Origin: Allomeiothermus silvanus DSM 9946
GTDB lineage: Bacteria > Deinococcota > Deinococci > Deinococcales > Thermaceae
NCBI RefSeq assembly: GCF_000092125.1
Contig: NC_014212.1
Coordinates: 1,446,001-1,510,000, forward strand
Direction: 5' to 3'
DNA length: 64,000 nt
Part shown: one piece after another, positions 11,450-20,440 of the stretch
Layout: each line of letters opens with the position of its first letter
Numbering within the stretch: the first letter of the stretch is position 1
Made by a program: the position numbers and the translations under genes
The notes under the pieces: model-generated
What the model saw: only the letters and a program-made list of their open reading frames with translations
Databases searched by the model: none
What the model was told of the DNA's origin: nothing

Positions 11450-12691
11450 ATGGCTTTTGCCCAAGTGGAAACCTTAGCAAACGGCCTCACCCTCGCGGTC
11501 GAGGAGCAGCCTTGGAACCCTGGAATAGCCCTCCAATTGTTGGTTCCGGTAGGAGCTACCACCGATCCCCAAGAGCTAGAAGGTGCTGCGAACCTGCTCG
11601 AGGGCTGGCTTTGGAAAGGGGCCGGAGACCTCGATGCACGGGCGCTGGCTGAGGCCTTCGACGAACTCGGGGTGCGCCGGGGGAGTGGGGTAGGGCTCGA
11701 GTACACCACCTTCGCGGCCTCCTTCTTGCCCGAGTACCTCGATTCGGTGTTGGAACTCTACGCCCTAATACTGCAAAAGCCGCGTTTCGATGAAGCTTTG
11801 CTCGAGCCGGTGCGCCAGGTGGCTTTGCAAGAGCTGGCTGCACTGGAGGACCAGCCTCCGCGCAAGATGGGGGCGGCTTTGCGCCGGGCGGTGTTCGCCA
11901 GCACCCACGGGCGCTATGCTGCAGGGAGCAAAGAGGGGCTGACCTCGGCTACTCCCGAGGCGTTGCGGGCCGACTTTCAACGACGCTATGGAGCCAAGGG
12001 CTCGATCCTGGCGGTAGCGGGTGGGGTGGGTTTTGCCGAAGTACGGGAGGCGGTGGAACGGCATCTGGGCACCTGGGGGGGGGTCGCACCGGCCTCCCCC
12101 GAGCCGGTATTGACCCAGCCGCAGGCTATACATATCGAACAGGACACTGCTCAGGTGCAAATCGGCCTCATCTACCAGGACGTAGGTCCGGGACATCCTG
12201 AGTTCTACTCAGCCCGCCTGGCCGCCGAGGTGCTCTCGGGGGGGATGGGCTCGAGGCTATTTACTGAAGTGCGCGAGAAGCGTGGCCTGGTCTACTCGGT
12301 CTCAGCCAGCCCGCAGGGGGTAAAGGGTTTCAGCTACCTGCTCGCATACGCCGGAACCACCCCTGAACGCGCCCACGCCACCTTAGAAGTCCTCCGGGCC
12401 GAGATCGAGCGCATCCGTGAAGGGGTCAGCGAAGAGGAGCTCGAGCGGGCCAAAATCGGTTTGCGCACGGCCTTAGTGATGCAAGAGGAATCAGCCCGCA
12501 GCCGGGTGGGCAGCATGGCCCGCGACCTCTTCATGCTGGGCCGGATTCGCCCTCTCGCTGAGATCGAAGCCGAGATCGCCGCCGTGGATTTATCCCGCAT
12601 CAACCGCTTTTTGGCCGATCATCCTTACAAAGATCCCTGGGTGGGAACGTTGGGGCCAAAGTTGGCCCAACGCCAAACACAAAATGCTTAA
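11450..12691 (+). CDS. M16-family peptidase-like subunit without zinc motif
   Basis: A 413-residue two-domain insulinase-like protein. At the position where active M16 enzymes carry HxxEH there is NLLEGW (residues 48-53), so both histidines are missing and it cannot bind catalytic zinc in the usual way. The C-terminal half contains the R/Y-type segment SRLFTEVREKRGLVYSVSA, the substrate-cleft motif of the non-catalytic partner in heterodimeric M16B peptidases. The following gene is the active partner, 36 bp downstream. Thermus thermophilus has an equivalent adjacent pair described as a heterodimer (TTHA1264/TTHA1265, from memory). TATACT at 11436 is followed 8 bases later by the ATG, suggesting an almost leaderless message. 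Confidence 0.85.
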   Translation: MAFAQVETLANGLTLAVEEQPWNPGIALQLLVPVGATTDPQELEGAANLLEGWLWKGAGDLDARALAEAFDELGVRRGSGVGLEYTTFAASFLPEYLDSVLELYALILQKPRFDEALLEPVRQVALQELAALEDQPPRKMGAALRRAVFASTHGRYAAGSKEGLTSATPEALRADFQRRYGAKGSILAVAGGVGFAEVREAVERHLGTWGGVAPASPEPVLTQPQAIHIEQDTAQVQIGLIYQDVGPGHPEFYSARLAAEVLSGGMGSRLFTEVREKRGLVYSVSASPQGVKGFSYLLAYAGTTPERAHATLEVLRAEIERIREGVSEEELERAKIGLRTALVMQEESARSRVGSMARDLFMLGRIRPLAEIEAEIAAVDLSRINRFLADHPYKDPWVGTLGPKLAQRQTQNA

Positions 12692-12727
12692 ACCACGTCC
12701 TTGGGGTACGAGGACACAGAGGGGGAA

Positions 12728-13969
12728 ATGCAACGAGCCGCCACTACTTTAGCATGCAAAGAAGCCAAACTTCCCAACGGTTTGCGGGTCATCGCCGAGG
12801 TCAACCCCGAGGCCAAAAGTCTGGCCCTGGGTTACTTCGTCAAAACCGGCAGCCGTGACGAGGCTCCCGCGGAGTCGGGGATCTCGCACTTTCTTGAGCA
12901 CATGGTCTTCAAGGGGACGCTTCGCCGCGATGCCTTGGAAGTGAACCTCGAGTTTGACCGCATGGGGGCGCAGTACAACGCCTTCACCTCGGAGGAGAAC
13001 ACGGTCTACTATGCTGCGGTGCTGCCTGAGTTCGGCGGGCGGCTTTTGGAGTTGCTCACCGACCTCATGCGCCCGGCATTGCGCCAAGAAGACTTCGATA
13101 CGGAAAAGAACGTGATCCTCGAGGAGATCGCCCTCTACGCCGACCGCCCTAACGTGATGCTCTTCGACTATGCCCGCTCCAAGTTCTTCCGTGGTCACCC
13201 GCTTGGTAATAGCGTACTCGGTAGCATCGAGTCCATCACCGCCATGACCCGCGAGCAGATGGCGGCGTATCATGCCCGCCGCTATGCTCCTGCGAACATG
13301 GTGCTGGCGATGGCTGGCAAGCTGGACTGGCCGGCGATGCTCGAGCAGGTCGCGCAGCTCACCGCTGACTGGCAACCCTACGCTGTCCATCGGGAGTATC
13401 CCCCCTTTGAGGCCTTGCCCGGGGATGTCCGCGAATCCTACCCCAAGGCCACCCAGACCTACTTGGCCCTACTGGCCCCCGGCCTCTCTGCCCAGGACGA
13501 GCGGCGCTACGCTGCAGCGGTACTGGCGAGCCTTATCGGGGAGGAGGGAAACAGCCGCCTCTACTGGGCGCTTACCCACCGGGGTTTGGTGGAATCGGCC
13601 AGCGCTGGCCACGACGACTCCGACCAGGCTGGACTTTTTTACATTTACGCCCAGACTGATCCGCAGAATGAGGCCCAGGTGGTGGATATCCTACGCGAGG
13701 AACTGAACCGGCTCCAGGCCCATGGAGTGAGCGCGGAAGAGGTGCGCCGAGCCAAGAACAAGCTCGCCACGGGGATTGTTTTCGCCGGGGAAACCCCCTT
13801 GAACCGCCTCTTCAACCTGGGTATGGGTTATCAGTACAACGGAGTTTACGAACCCCTCTCGGAGATGGCCCGCAAAGTCGAGGCGGTTACCCCTGCTGAG
13901 GTGAATGCTCTGCTCGAGGCCAAACCCTTCAGCCGGGGATTCTTGTATCGGATGGTGCCGCCAGACTAA
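12728..13969 (+). CDS. M16-family zinc peptidase, catalytic subunit
   Basis: Zinc-dependent peptidase of the M16B (processing peptidase-like) group, likely active as a heterodimer with the preceding gene product. The inverted zinc motif HFLEH is at residues 54-58, and the third ligand lies in ENVILEEIALYAD about 70 residues later. ATG 12728 follows a purine-rich GAGGGGGA; an upstream in-frame TTG at 12701 would add nine residues and is less likely. The second domain lacks the motif, as normal. The protein has no signal peptide, so a cytoplasmic peptide-degrading role is probable. Confidence 0.88.
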   Translation: MQRAATTLACKEAKLPNGLRVIAEVNPEAKSLALGYFVKTGSRDEAPAESGISHFLEHMVFKGTLRRDALEVNLEFDRMGAQYNAFTSEENTVYYAAVLPEFGGRLLELLTDLMRPALRQEDFDTEKNVILEEIALYADRPNVMLFDYARSKFFRGHPLGNSVLGSIESITAMTREQMAAYHARRYAPANMVLAMAGKLDWPAMLEQVAQLTADWQPYAVHREYPPFEALPGDVRESYPKATQTYLALLAPGLSAQDERRYAAAVLASLIGEEGNSRLYWALTHRGLVESASAGHDDSDQAGLFYIYAQTDPQNEAQVVDILREELNRLQAHGVSAEEVRRAKNKLATGIVFAGETPLNRLFNLGMGYQYNGVYEPLSEMARKVEAVTPAEVNALLEAKPFSRGFLYRMVPPD

Positions 13970-14053
13970 TATCCACCCGTCCCCTGCGCTGTTTGAAATT
14001 GATGTGTTCTTCGTTTTGGGGCCCACCCGCGGCGTATGTTTGCAGCGATAGCC

Positions 14054-14308
14054 GGGTAGCGCTGTCCAGGGGGACACATGCAGCATATAGGCTTTTGTTT
14101 GCCCTAAAGCGGAACGCTACCCCTGAGTACCGGCGCCAGCCCAGGTTACCGGCAAGCACTAGGCCCGCTAGGGCCGGGCTTTGCCCGTGCGAGCCGGTAT
14201 GGCCACCCCGCCTATCGGCGGCGAAAGAAACGTCTACGGCCACCCCCTTGGGGGCCGATGGCCCTTCACTGCCCTGCGGTCGGTGAAACCAACCTCTCGG
14301 GTGGGGTT
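14054..14308 (+). ncRNA. Candidate structured RNA or 5' leader upstream of the CAP-domain gene
   Basis: The 373-bp gap between the M16 peptidase and the CAP-domain gene has no plausible ORF but an unusual density of perfect stems. GGGTAGCG (14054-14061) pairs with CGCTACCC (14115-14122) and encloses TGTCC/GGACA (14063-14076). A complete three-way junction spans 14147-14199: TACCGGC/GCCGGTA outside, GCAC/GTGC next, then two hairpins GGCCC-gcta-GGGCC and GGGC-ttt-GCCC. Then come CCGCC-tatc-GGCGG (14208-14221), GGCCA/TGGCC around CCCCC-tt-GGGGG (14238-14263), TCAC/GTGA (14266-14286) and AACC/GGTT (14287-14308). It ends 34 bases before the ATG, on the same strand. No known RNA family matched. The strand is chosen from context only. 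Confidence 0.4.
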
Positions 14309-14342
14309 CATATCACAGGTGGTGGTCTGCTAACACCCGAGA

Positions 14343-15305
14343 ATGAAAAATATGCGGTGGCTCTGGATGCTTGTACTGGTGGTGTCTTTTGCCTCGGCCC
14401 AGACCGCTCCTACAGCACTGGAGCTGGAGGTGTTGGCGCGTACTAACCAAGAGCGCGTGGCTCGCGGATTGAGCCCCTTAGAGTGGGACAATCTGGCCGC
14501 CCAGGTGGCGCGCGCCCACGCCCTGGACATGCTGCGGCGGGGCTATTTTGCTCACATCAACCCCGAAGGGGAAAGCCCTGCGGATCGGTTGCATAAGGCG
14601 GGCGGGGTGGAAGTGGAAGTAGGGGAGAATCTGGCTTTTTATGAGAACTACCCCGATTCCAGGATCCCCGCCGAGGCCGTCCGGGGCTGGATGAATAGCC
14701 CCCACCACCGCGACAACCTGCTCAAGCCCAGTTACACCCACCTGGGGGTGGGCTTGGTGCGGCAGGGCAACCGGGTGATGGTGGTGCAGAACTTTCTGGC
14801 CCGCCCCTTCGCGCTAAGCTTTACCCGCCAGGCGTCGTGGGTAGAGGAAAATACCCTCTCGCTGCGGGGCGAGGTGCCCGCTTCGGTGGGGGTGTTCATA
14901 GAGGGCAATTTGTACGCCGAACTCGGCCATCGCTTCGACACTACGCTCGAACTTCCTCCGGGGGCTAGCCCGCGCTTTGGATGGCGCAATGGATCGCGCT
15001 GGCTGGAAGTTTCACCGGGGCAGTCGGGCTTTGGCTTCGAGGTTCGCCAGGAGAAGGCCTTGGTCCCCGGTTGCCAGCTACAGTTGGTGCTGCCCGCAGG
15101 CCGATACGCCCTGGCCGTGGGGAAAGAGCCTCGCTTTTGGCGTACGGTGGATGGGCCAGCTACGCTCGAGCTTCCTTTGCCCGCTAGCTTGGAGTTGCTC
15201 TGGGTAGGCCGCCGGCAAGGGGATTGGATCGACTACGCTTTTCGTATCCCCTTGGACCTAGAGACGAGCGCGACCACCCCTCATACCTACGCCACGGCAC
15301 CGTGA
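14343..15305 (+). CDS. Secreted CAP (SCP/PR-1) domain protein
   Basis: A 320-residue exported protein. Residues 1-20 (KNMRWLWMLVLVVSFASA) form a signal peptide ending at an AQ cleavage site. Residues 27-150 form a CAP domain: TNQERVARGLSPLEWDNLAAQ, then HALDMLRRGYFAHINPEGESPADR, ENLAFYEN and the HHRDNLL plus HLGVGLV signature. Histidine and glutamate of the CAP cavity are retained. The remaining 150 residues form a beta-rich region without a recognised domain. The biological role of bacterial CAP proteins is mostly unknown. The unusually structured upstream region may be its leader. Confidence 0.85.
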   Translation: MKNMRWLWMLVLVVSFASAQTAPTALELEVLARTNQERVARGLSPLEWDNLAAQVARAHALDMLRRGYFAHINPEGESPADRLHKAGGVEVEVGENLAFYENYPDSRIPAEAVRGWMNSPHHRDNLLKPSYTHLGVGLVRQGNRVMVVQNFLARPFALSFTRQASWVEENTLSLRGEVPASVGVFIEGNLYAELGHRFDTTLELPPGASPRFGWRNGSRWLEVSPGQSGFGFEVRQEKALVPGCQLQLVLPAGRYALAVGKEPRFWRTVDGPATLELPLPASLELLWVGRRQGDWIDYAFRIPLDLETSATTPHTYATAP

Positions 15306-15838
15306 GCGGCGAAAAGCGGATAGCCGGGCCCCCCGCAGTAGGGCGTAGAATCCTCGGGTGGACGCAAGAGCCCTGATCGCTACGCTGCTCACCCTGATCC
15401 CCTGGGCCTCGGCCTTTCCCGGTATCCGTGCCGGGCTCGAGGGTTATTCTCCTGGCCACCTCACCCTGTTGCGCTTTTTTGTGGCCTCGATCGTGCTCGT
15501 GGTGTATGCCCTGGTTGTGCGGATGCCCCTGCCCGAGCGCAAAGACTGGCCCGCCATCTTCGGCTTGAGCCTGCTGGGAATATTCCTCTACCACACCGCG
15601 CTCAACTACGGCGAGGTCACCGTAGCCTCTGGCCCGGCGGCCTTGCTCATCGCTTGTGGCCCGGTGTTCACCGCGCTCTTCTCTTCCCGGTTCGCCAAAG
15701 AGCGCATCTCCCCCTGGGGCTGGCTAGGGATCGCTATCGCTTTTACCGGGGTCGCCCTGATCGCGCTGGGGCAGGAAGGACGCCTGGAGTTTGCTCCAGG
15801 GGCGCTGCTGATCTTACTGGCCGCGCTTTCCACCTCGA

Positions 15839-16930
15839 TAGGACTTACGCAGTTGGCTGAAGGATGTGGAGGGGATGGGCGAGATAACTTCGTATTGCCT
15901 CGCGAACAATGGACGCCTTGGCCTCGTACCAGCTCACCCCCCTGCGCAGCCGGTAGACCTCCAGCCGGAGGAAGGCCCGCAAAGCCAGGAGGAGGTGCCG
16001 CAGGATGGAGACCGCCTTCCTCACCTGGGCCCGCTCCACCCCACAGCACTGCTTGAGCCCCCGATGGTACACTTCGATCCCCCATCCTTGCCGCTCTAAC
16101 TCCGCCCGCTTCTCTTCGCTCATCCCCAGATGGTTCGTGGCCCAGTACTCCGCCTCCCCGTCCTTGGAGAGCGTTCGGAACACCCTCACGAACCCAAAAC
16201 CCCGAAGATGAACCACCCTCCCCTCCCCAGGGATTTCCACCTCACGGATGGGTACATTTCCCTTCCCCTCCGGGTTGACCAGGCGGTTGCCCTTCAGCCG
16301 CGTCAGAAACCGCCAGCCAAAGCTGACTATGGCCTTGAGGTTCTCCAAGCTGGCATACCAGCTGTCCATCAGGACATATTCCGGCTGAAACCCCCGCTCC
16401 TTCGCTTTCTGGAGCATGGTCTGAAAGTGGTCGTTTTTGCTCTTCCCATCCTGGGGCTTGTCGTAGACCCGAAAGTCGCAGGGGATCAGGGCCTGCCCCT
16501 CCGTCCACAGCAGGGTCATGAGGGCGATGCCCCTAACCACCCTTTGGTGTTTGCCGCTCCAGTGGTAACTCACCAGATCCATGTCCCGAGCGTAGGGCTT
16601 ATCCAGGGTGGTGTCGTCCAGGATCAGCAGCCCCTCCCTGAGCTTCACGAAGGCCTTGGCCTCCTGCCACAGCGCCGCCGTGTCGGGCGGCTGTCTTTGC
16701 AGCAGGCGGGTAAAGGCATCATGGGCGGGAGGGCTCTTCTCCTTTGGACTACAGCGAGCGGCCTCGGTACAGGTGAAGACCCGCTGAGCGGCGATGAGAA
16801 AGTGGATGTAGTCCAGGTCATCGCACTTCGGTGGGTTCATGGGCATCACCCCCTTTGGAGAAGCTTGGCTAAGCACTCTCCTCCTAGCACACAGAAGAAT
16901 GTCCAGTCAACTGCAACTGCGTAACTCCTA
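15839..16930 (-). mobile_element. IS701-like insertion sequence, copy A (1092 bp)
   Basis: The ends TAGGACTTACGCAGTTG and, on the other side, TAGGAGTTACGCAGTTG form imperfect terminal inverted repeats. The element is flanked by a CTCGA duplication (15834-15838 and 16931-16935) in the EamA gene. Two further copies of the same 1092-bp length occur at 47568-48659 and 49787-50878. Their transposases are identical over their whole length, indicating recent activity. It contains no CTCGAG palindrome, unlike the host DNA around it. Confidence 0.95.
15845..16840 (-). CDS. DDE transposase of the IS701-like element, copy A
   Basis: RNase H-fold transposase of the IS4/IS701 superfamily (331 residues). 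The catalytic triad is visible as D in [13 protein letters not shown] in [10 protein letters not shown], and E in [12 protein letters not shown], with the DSWYAS form typical of this group. ATG 16840 has AGGGGGTG six bases upstream; an in-frame start 12 codons earlier (16876) lacks one. The stop is close to the terminal repeat. The family name is by motif only; a database comparison would settle it. Confidence 0.9.
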   Translation of the reverse strand: MNPPKCDDLDYIHFLIAAQRVFTCTEAARCSPKEKSPPAHDAFTRLLQRQPPDTAALWQEAKAFVKLREGLLILDDTTLDKPYARDMDLVSYHWSGKHQRVVRGIALMTLLWTEGQALIPCDFRVYDKPQDGKSKNDHFQTMLQKAKERGFQPEYVLMDSWYASLENLKAIVSFGWRFLTRLKGNRLVNPEGKGNVPIREVEIPGEGRVVHLRGFGFVRVFRTLSKDGEAEYWATNHLGMSEEKRAELERQGWGIEVYHRGLKQCCGVERAQVRKAVSILRHLLLALRAFLRLEVYRLRRGVSWYEAKASIVREAIRSYLAHPLHILQPTA

Positions 16931-17359
16931 CTCGATTTATTTCGTGTTCCAAAGACCGTTGCTAAGGAAATATAACCCGCTGCACTTCACCGCCTGTACC
17001 ATCTGGGCTGGGACTTTGCCGATGTTGATCTTTCTTCCTGGCTTTTGGCAGGAACTCCATACGGCGAAAGCCAGCGCTACCCTGAGCGTCATCTACTTGG
17101 GGGTGTTTCCGGGCGCGCTGGCTTACCTCACCTGGACCTACGCCCTCTCGAGGGCCCCGGCCAGCCAGGTGACCAGCTTTCTCTACGTCAACCCGGTGAT
17201 CGCCGCCGCCATCGCTTACTTTTGGTTAGGGGAGGTTCCTACCTCCTTGACCATAATTGGAGGGGCCATTGCCTTGGCCGGGGTGGTGGTGGTGAATACC
17301 TTGGGCAAGGTCTCCACTGCGCAAAGACACCCCCTCAAACAGGCGTAGAATAGCGGTGT

Positions 17360-18232
17360 ATGGAAATTCGCAAAATCGGCGTTGTCGGCGCGGGACAGAT
17401 GGGCTCAGGGATTGCGCAGGTCGCAGCCCAGGCCGGGTACGAGGTAGTGCTGCGGGATGTGAAGCAACGTTTTTTGGAGCGGGGTTTGGCGGGGATCCAG
17501 CGCTCGCTGGGGAAGCTTTTGGAAAAAGGGAGATTGACCCAAAAGCAGCACGATGCGGCCCTGGCCAACCTGAAGACGACCCTCGCCCTCGATGCGCTCG
17601 AGGATTGCGATTTAATAGTTGAGGCCATCGTGGAGAACGAGGCGACCAAGGCCGAGCTTTTCCGGGAACTTGACACCCTCGTGCAGCCGGGGGCCATCCT
17701 GGCCTCCAACACCTCTTCGATCCCCATTACCCGGCTTGCCGCCTACACCCGGCGCCCCGAGCGCTTTATCGGGATGCACTTTATGAACCCGGTTCCGCTG
17801 ATGGAACTGGTCGAGGTGATTCGCGGCTTTCTGACTTCCGATGAAACCACCCAGGCTGTGCTGGAGACTGCCCGCCGGATGGGCAAGACCCCGGTGGAGG
17901 TCAACGACTTTCCCGGCTTCGTCTCCAACCGGGTACTCCTGCCCATGCTCAACGAAGCCATCCAGTGCGTGATGGAAGGGGTAGCTACCCCGGAGGCCAT
18001 CGATCAGGTGATGAAGCTCGGTATGAACCATCCCATGGGGCCCTTGACCCTAGCCGACTTTATTGGGCTGGACACCTGTCTTTCGATTATGGAAGTGCTG
18101 CACCAGGGCTTGGGCGATGACAAGTACCGCCCTTCACCATTGCTGCGTAAGATGGTGCAGGCCGGGCTTTATGGCCGCAAAAGTGGGCGGGGGTTTTACC
18201 GCTACGACGAAAAAGGAAACAAGATCGGCTGA
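17360..18232 (+). CDS. hbd: 3-hydroxybutyryl-CoA (3-hydroxyacyl-CoA) dehydrogenase
   Basis: NAD(P)-dependent oxidation of 3-hydroxyacyl-CoA to 3-ketoacyl-CoA in fatty acid or butyrate-type metabolism. The 290-residue length is typical of the single-domain enzyme. The dinucleotide motif [15 protein letters not shown] is at residues 8-22, followed by the [12 protein letters not shown] segment, the catalytic histidine in [17 protein letters not shown], and the C-terminal [14 protein letters not shown] and [17 protein letters not shown] motifs. TAGAAT at 17346-17351 directly precedes the ATG at leaderless distance, so it has its own promoter despite following the broken transporter by 11 bp. Confidence 0.93.
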   Translation: MEIRKIGVVGAGQMGSGIAQVAAQAGYEVVLRDVKQRFLERGLAGIQRSLGKLLEKGRLTQKQHDAALANLKTTLALDALEDCDLIVEAIVENEATKAELFRELDTLVQPGAILASNTSSIPITRLAAYTRRPERFIGMHFMNPVPLMELVEVIRGFLTSDETTQAVLETARRMGKTPVEVNDFPGFVSNRVLLPMLNEAIQCVMEGVATPEAIDQVMKLGMNHPMGPLTLADFIGLDTCLSIMEVLHQGLGDDKYRPSPLLRKMVQAGLYGRKSGRGFYRYDEKGNKIG

Positions 18233-18295
18233 GACAAACGCTCAAAGGTGCAAGCGCAAGATCGCTGCTGAGGTGTACGATTAGCCCGAAGTGCC

Positions 18296-18871
18296 ATGTT
18301 CGCCCAACGGCGTTGGATCCTGGCCGGGCTCAGCCTTTTGGCCCCGGTGCTGGCTCAGGTGGTGACGAAGTTCCCCTTCGGCGGGGATTACCGCAAGGAA
18401 CTCGTCCAGTACGCCACCGTCGAGCGCCCGGACGGTAAGTCTCGGGATATCTACATTTCCAAAGCCGCCGTAGAAGCGGTGCGGAAGGGGGAGCCGATCC
18501 CGGTGGGGACGGTGATCGCGATTGATTTGCACACGGCGAGCTACAGCCACGGGAACTACCAAAAAGACGCCCAGGGGCTATGGGTGCGGGCCCAGGACGA
18601 CCCCTATCTGCACGTCTTAGCAAAGGTGCCGGGGGAGGGCAGCAAGGCCTGGGTCTTCGGCGCTTTTGATCCCACGACGGGTCAGCCGGAGCCGGGTTCT
18701 TCGTTGCCCTCGGACTGCTTCGAGTGCCACCGCAGCGCCCTCGCTACCGATATGGTGCATACCTTTGACCAACTCGTTCGCTTTGCCCACAGTGGCCGGG
18801 TGCAGCGGGTATATTGCAACCAGCCGGGGCGGCAGCTATGTGGTTTCGTCAGTATCGGAGACACTCCGTAA
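18296..18871 (+). CDS. Cytochrome P460-like exported heme protein
   Basis: A 191-residue protein with an N-terminal hydrophobic segment (RWILAGLSLLAPVLA) acting as signal peptide or anchor. The later part contains a single CxxCH heme c site in SDCFECHRS at about residues 140-145, and the fold features GTVIAIDLH and DPYLHVLAKVPGEGSKAWVFGAFDP typical of the cytochrome P460 family. Such proteins take part in small-nitrogen-compound redox chemistry or detoxification, but many homologues are uncharacterised. No partner electron-transfer gene is adjacent. Confidence 0.75.
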   Translation: MFAQRRWILAGLSLLAPVLAQVVTKFPFGGDYRKELVQYATVERPDGKSRDIYISKAAVEAVRKGEPIPVGTVIAIDLHTASYSHGNYQKDAQGLWVRAQDDPYLHVLAKVPGEGSKAWVFGAFDPTTGQPEPGSSLPSDCFECHRSALATDMVHTFDQLVRFAHSGRVQRVYCNQPGRQLCGFVSIGDTP

Positions 18872-18926
18872 CCCCCCGGGCGCACCGGCTATAGAAACGC
18901 TTCCAGCCAACATGTAAGCTAGGCAC

Positions 18927-20429
18927 ATGGATATACCGCGTTCGTTTGGGATCCTCCTACACCCCACGAGCTTTCCCGGCCGCTGGGGAATCGGCACCTT
19001 GGGTGCTGAAGCCCGGCGGTTTGTGGATTGGCTGGCTTCTACCGGGGCCCACTGGTGGCAGGTATTGCCCCTAGGGCCTACCAGCTACGGCGACTCACCC
19101 TACCAGTCTTTCTCGGCCTTCGCCGGAAACCCCTACTTGATTGACCCGGATATCCTCATAGAGAAGGGTTGGCTCGAGCCCGAGGAACCCCCCGCCTACC
19201 CACCCCACAAGGTGGACTACGGCTGGCTCTATGTCACCCGCTGGGATCTGCTGCGGCGGGCCTACGATGGCTTTGTGGGGCGGGGGAAACCGGAGGACCT
19301 CGAGGCCTTCGCCCGCTACCGCCAGCAGGAGGCGGATTGGCTCGAGGACTATGCCTTATTCATGGCCCTCAAGCACTCCTTCGGGGGCCGGCCCTGGAAC
19401 GAGTGGACCGCTCCTTTGCGCAGGCGCGAACCCGCGGCGCTCGAGCAAGCCCGCAAAGAGTACGCCGACGAGATAGGTTTCCACGCCTGGACCCAGTGGG
19501 TTTTCTTCCAGCAATGGGGGGATTTGCGCAACTATGCACACGCGCGGGGCATCAAGCTGATCGGAGATATGCCCATTTTCCTGGCCTATGACTCCTCCGA
19601 TGTGTGGGCCAACCCGCAGTATTTCTATCTTGACGCCGAAGGGCTCCCCACGGTGGTGGCTGGGGTTCCGCCGGATTACTTCTCCGAGACCGGGCAGCTT
19701 TGGGGTAACCCGCTCTACCGCTGGGAGGTGATGCAGGCCGAGGGGTTTGGCTGGTGGATTCACCGCATCAAGAAGTCGCTCGAGGCCTGCGAATTGGTGC
19801 GCATCGACCATTTTCGCGGCTTTGAGGCATACTGGGAAGTTCCCTTCGGTGAGCCTACCGCGGTCAAGGGGCGGTGGGTCAAGGCTCCCGGCAAGGAACT
19901 GTTTCAGGCGGTGCGCGCGGCCTTGGGCGATGCGGCGATCATCGCGGAGGATTTAGGGGTGATCACCCCGGAGGTGGAGGAACTCCGCGATTCCAATGGC
20001 TTCCCGGGCATGAAGATACTTCAGTTTGCTTTCTCTGACGAGACCAACCCGTTCTTACCGCATAACTACCCCGAGTCCGGAAATGTGATCGTCTACACCG
20101 GCACCCACGACAACGACACCACCATCGGCTGGTACCAGACCGCCCCCAAGGAAGAACTCGCGTTCATGGACAAGTACCTCGAGCAGTATGGCTTGAAGAT
20201 CGAAAAACCCGAGGACGCCCCTTGGGTGCTGGCCGAACTGGGCTTCCGCTCGAGGGCCAAGCTGGTGATTCTGCCCTTGCAGGACGTGCTGCGTTTGGGC
20301 CCCGAGGCCCGTATGAACTTCCCCGGAACGCTGGGCAACAACTGGAGTTGGCGCTATGCCCCGGGGGACCTTACCCCAGAGTTGGCACTGCACTTGCGGG
20401 AACTGGCCCGCTCCAGCGACCGCTTGTAA
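18927..20429 (+). CDS. malQ: 4-alpha-glucanotransferase (amylomaltase)
   Basis: GH77 disproportionating enzyme that transfers 1,4-alpha-glucan segments, used in maltodextrin and glycogen metabolism in the cytoplasm. The 500-residue length equals that of the Thermus amylomaltases. The catalytic residues fall almost exactly at the Thermus positions: nucleophile D294 in RIDHFRG, acid/base E341 in IIAEDLG, and transition-state D395 in GTHDND. The N-terminus (LLHPTSFPGRWGIGTLG) is also characteristic. TAAGCT at about 18911-18916 sits at leaderless distance from the ATG. An IS256-family element begins 12 bp after the stop. Confidence 0.96.
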   Translation: MDIPRSFGILLHPTSFPGRWGIGTLGAEARRFVDWLASTGAHWWQVLPLGPTSYGDSPYQSFSAFAGNPYLIDPDILIEKGWLEPEEPPAYPPHKVDYGWLYVTRWDLLRRAYDGFVGRGKPEDLEAFARYRQQEADWLEDYALFMALKHSFGGRPWNEWTAPLRRREPAALEQARKEYADEIGFHAWTQWVFFQQWGDLRNYAHARGIKLIGDMPIFLAYDSSDVWANPQYFYLDAEGLPTVVAGVPPDYFSETGQLWGNPLYRWEVMQAEGFGWWIHRIKKSLEACELVRIDHFRGFEAYWEVPFGEPTAVKGRWVKAPGKELFQAVRAALGDAAIIAEDLGVITPEVEELRDSNGFPGMKILQFAFSDETNPFLPHNYPESGNVIVYTGTHDNDTTIGWYQTAPKEELAFMDKYLEQYGLKIEKPEDAPWVLAELGFRSRAKLVILPLQDVLRLGPEARMNFPGTLGNNWSWRYAPGDLTPELALHLRELARSSDRL

Positions 20430-20440
20430 GCGCCAGCAGG

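Larger units (their letters stand above)
15358..17348 (+). pseudogene. EamA/DMT-family transporter interrupted by an IS701-like element
   Basis: Inner-membrane drug/metabolite exporter of the ten-helix EamA type, split by an insertion. The 5' part (15358-15838, GTG start) encodes five hydrophobic segments ending at the residues LSTSI. The 3' part resumes at 16936 with YFVFQ and ends at 17348, including the EamA-typical [20 protein letters not shown]. Removing the element and one copy of the 5-bp duplication restores an uninterrupted 297-codon frame, so the disruption is recent and no other lesion is visible. TAGAAT at 15346-15351 places the expected transcript start at the GTG, a leaderless arrangement. 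Confidence 0.95.

Noticed and set aside
14054-14308. RNase P RNA, tmRNA, SRP RNA or a known riboswitch
   Set aside because: The diagnostic motifs (GAGGAAAGTCC for RNase P, a tRNA-like end for tmRNA, the GGAA-type SRP tip, B12, TPP and FMN cores) were looked for on both strands and not found.
16130-16924. 264-residue ORF antisense to the IS701-like transposase, repeated in all three copies
   Set aside because: It is the mirror of the transposase gene and its repetition only reflects the identical IS copies.
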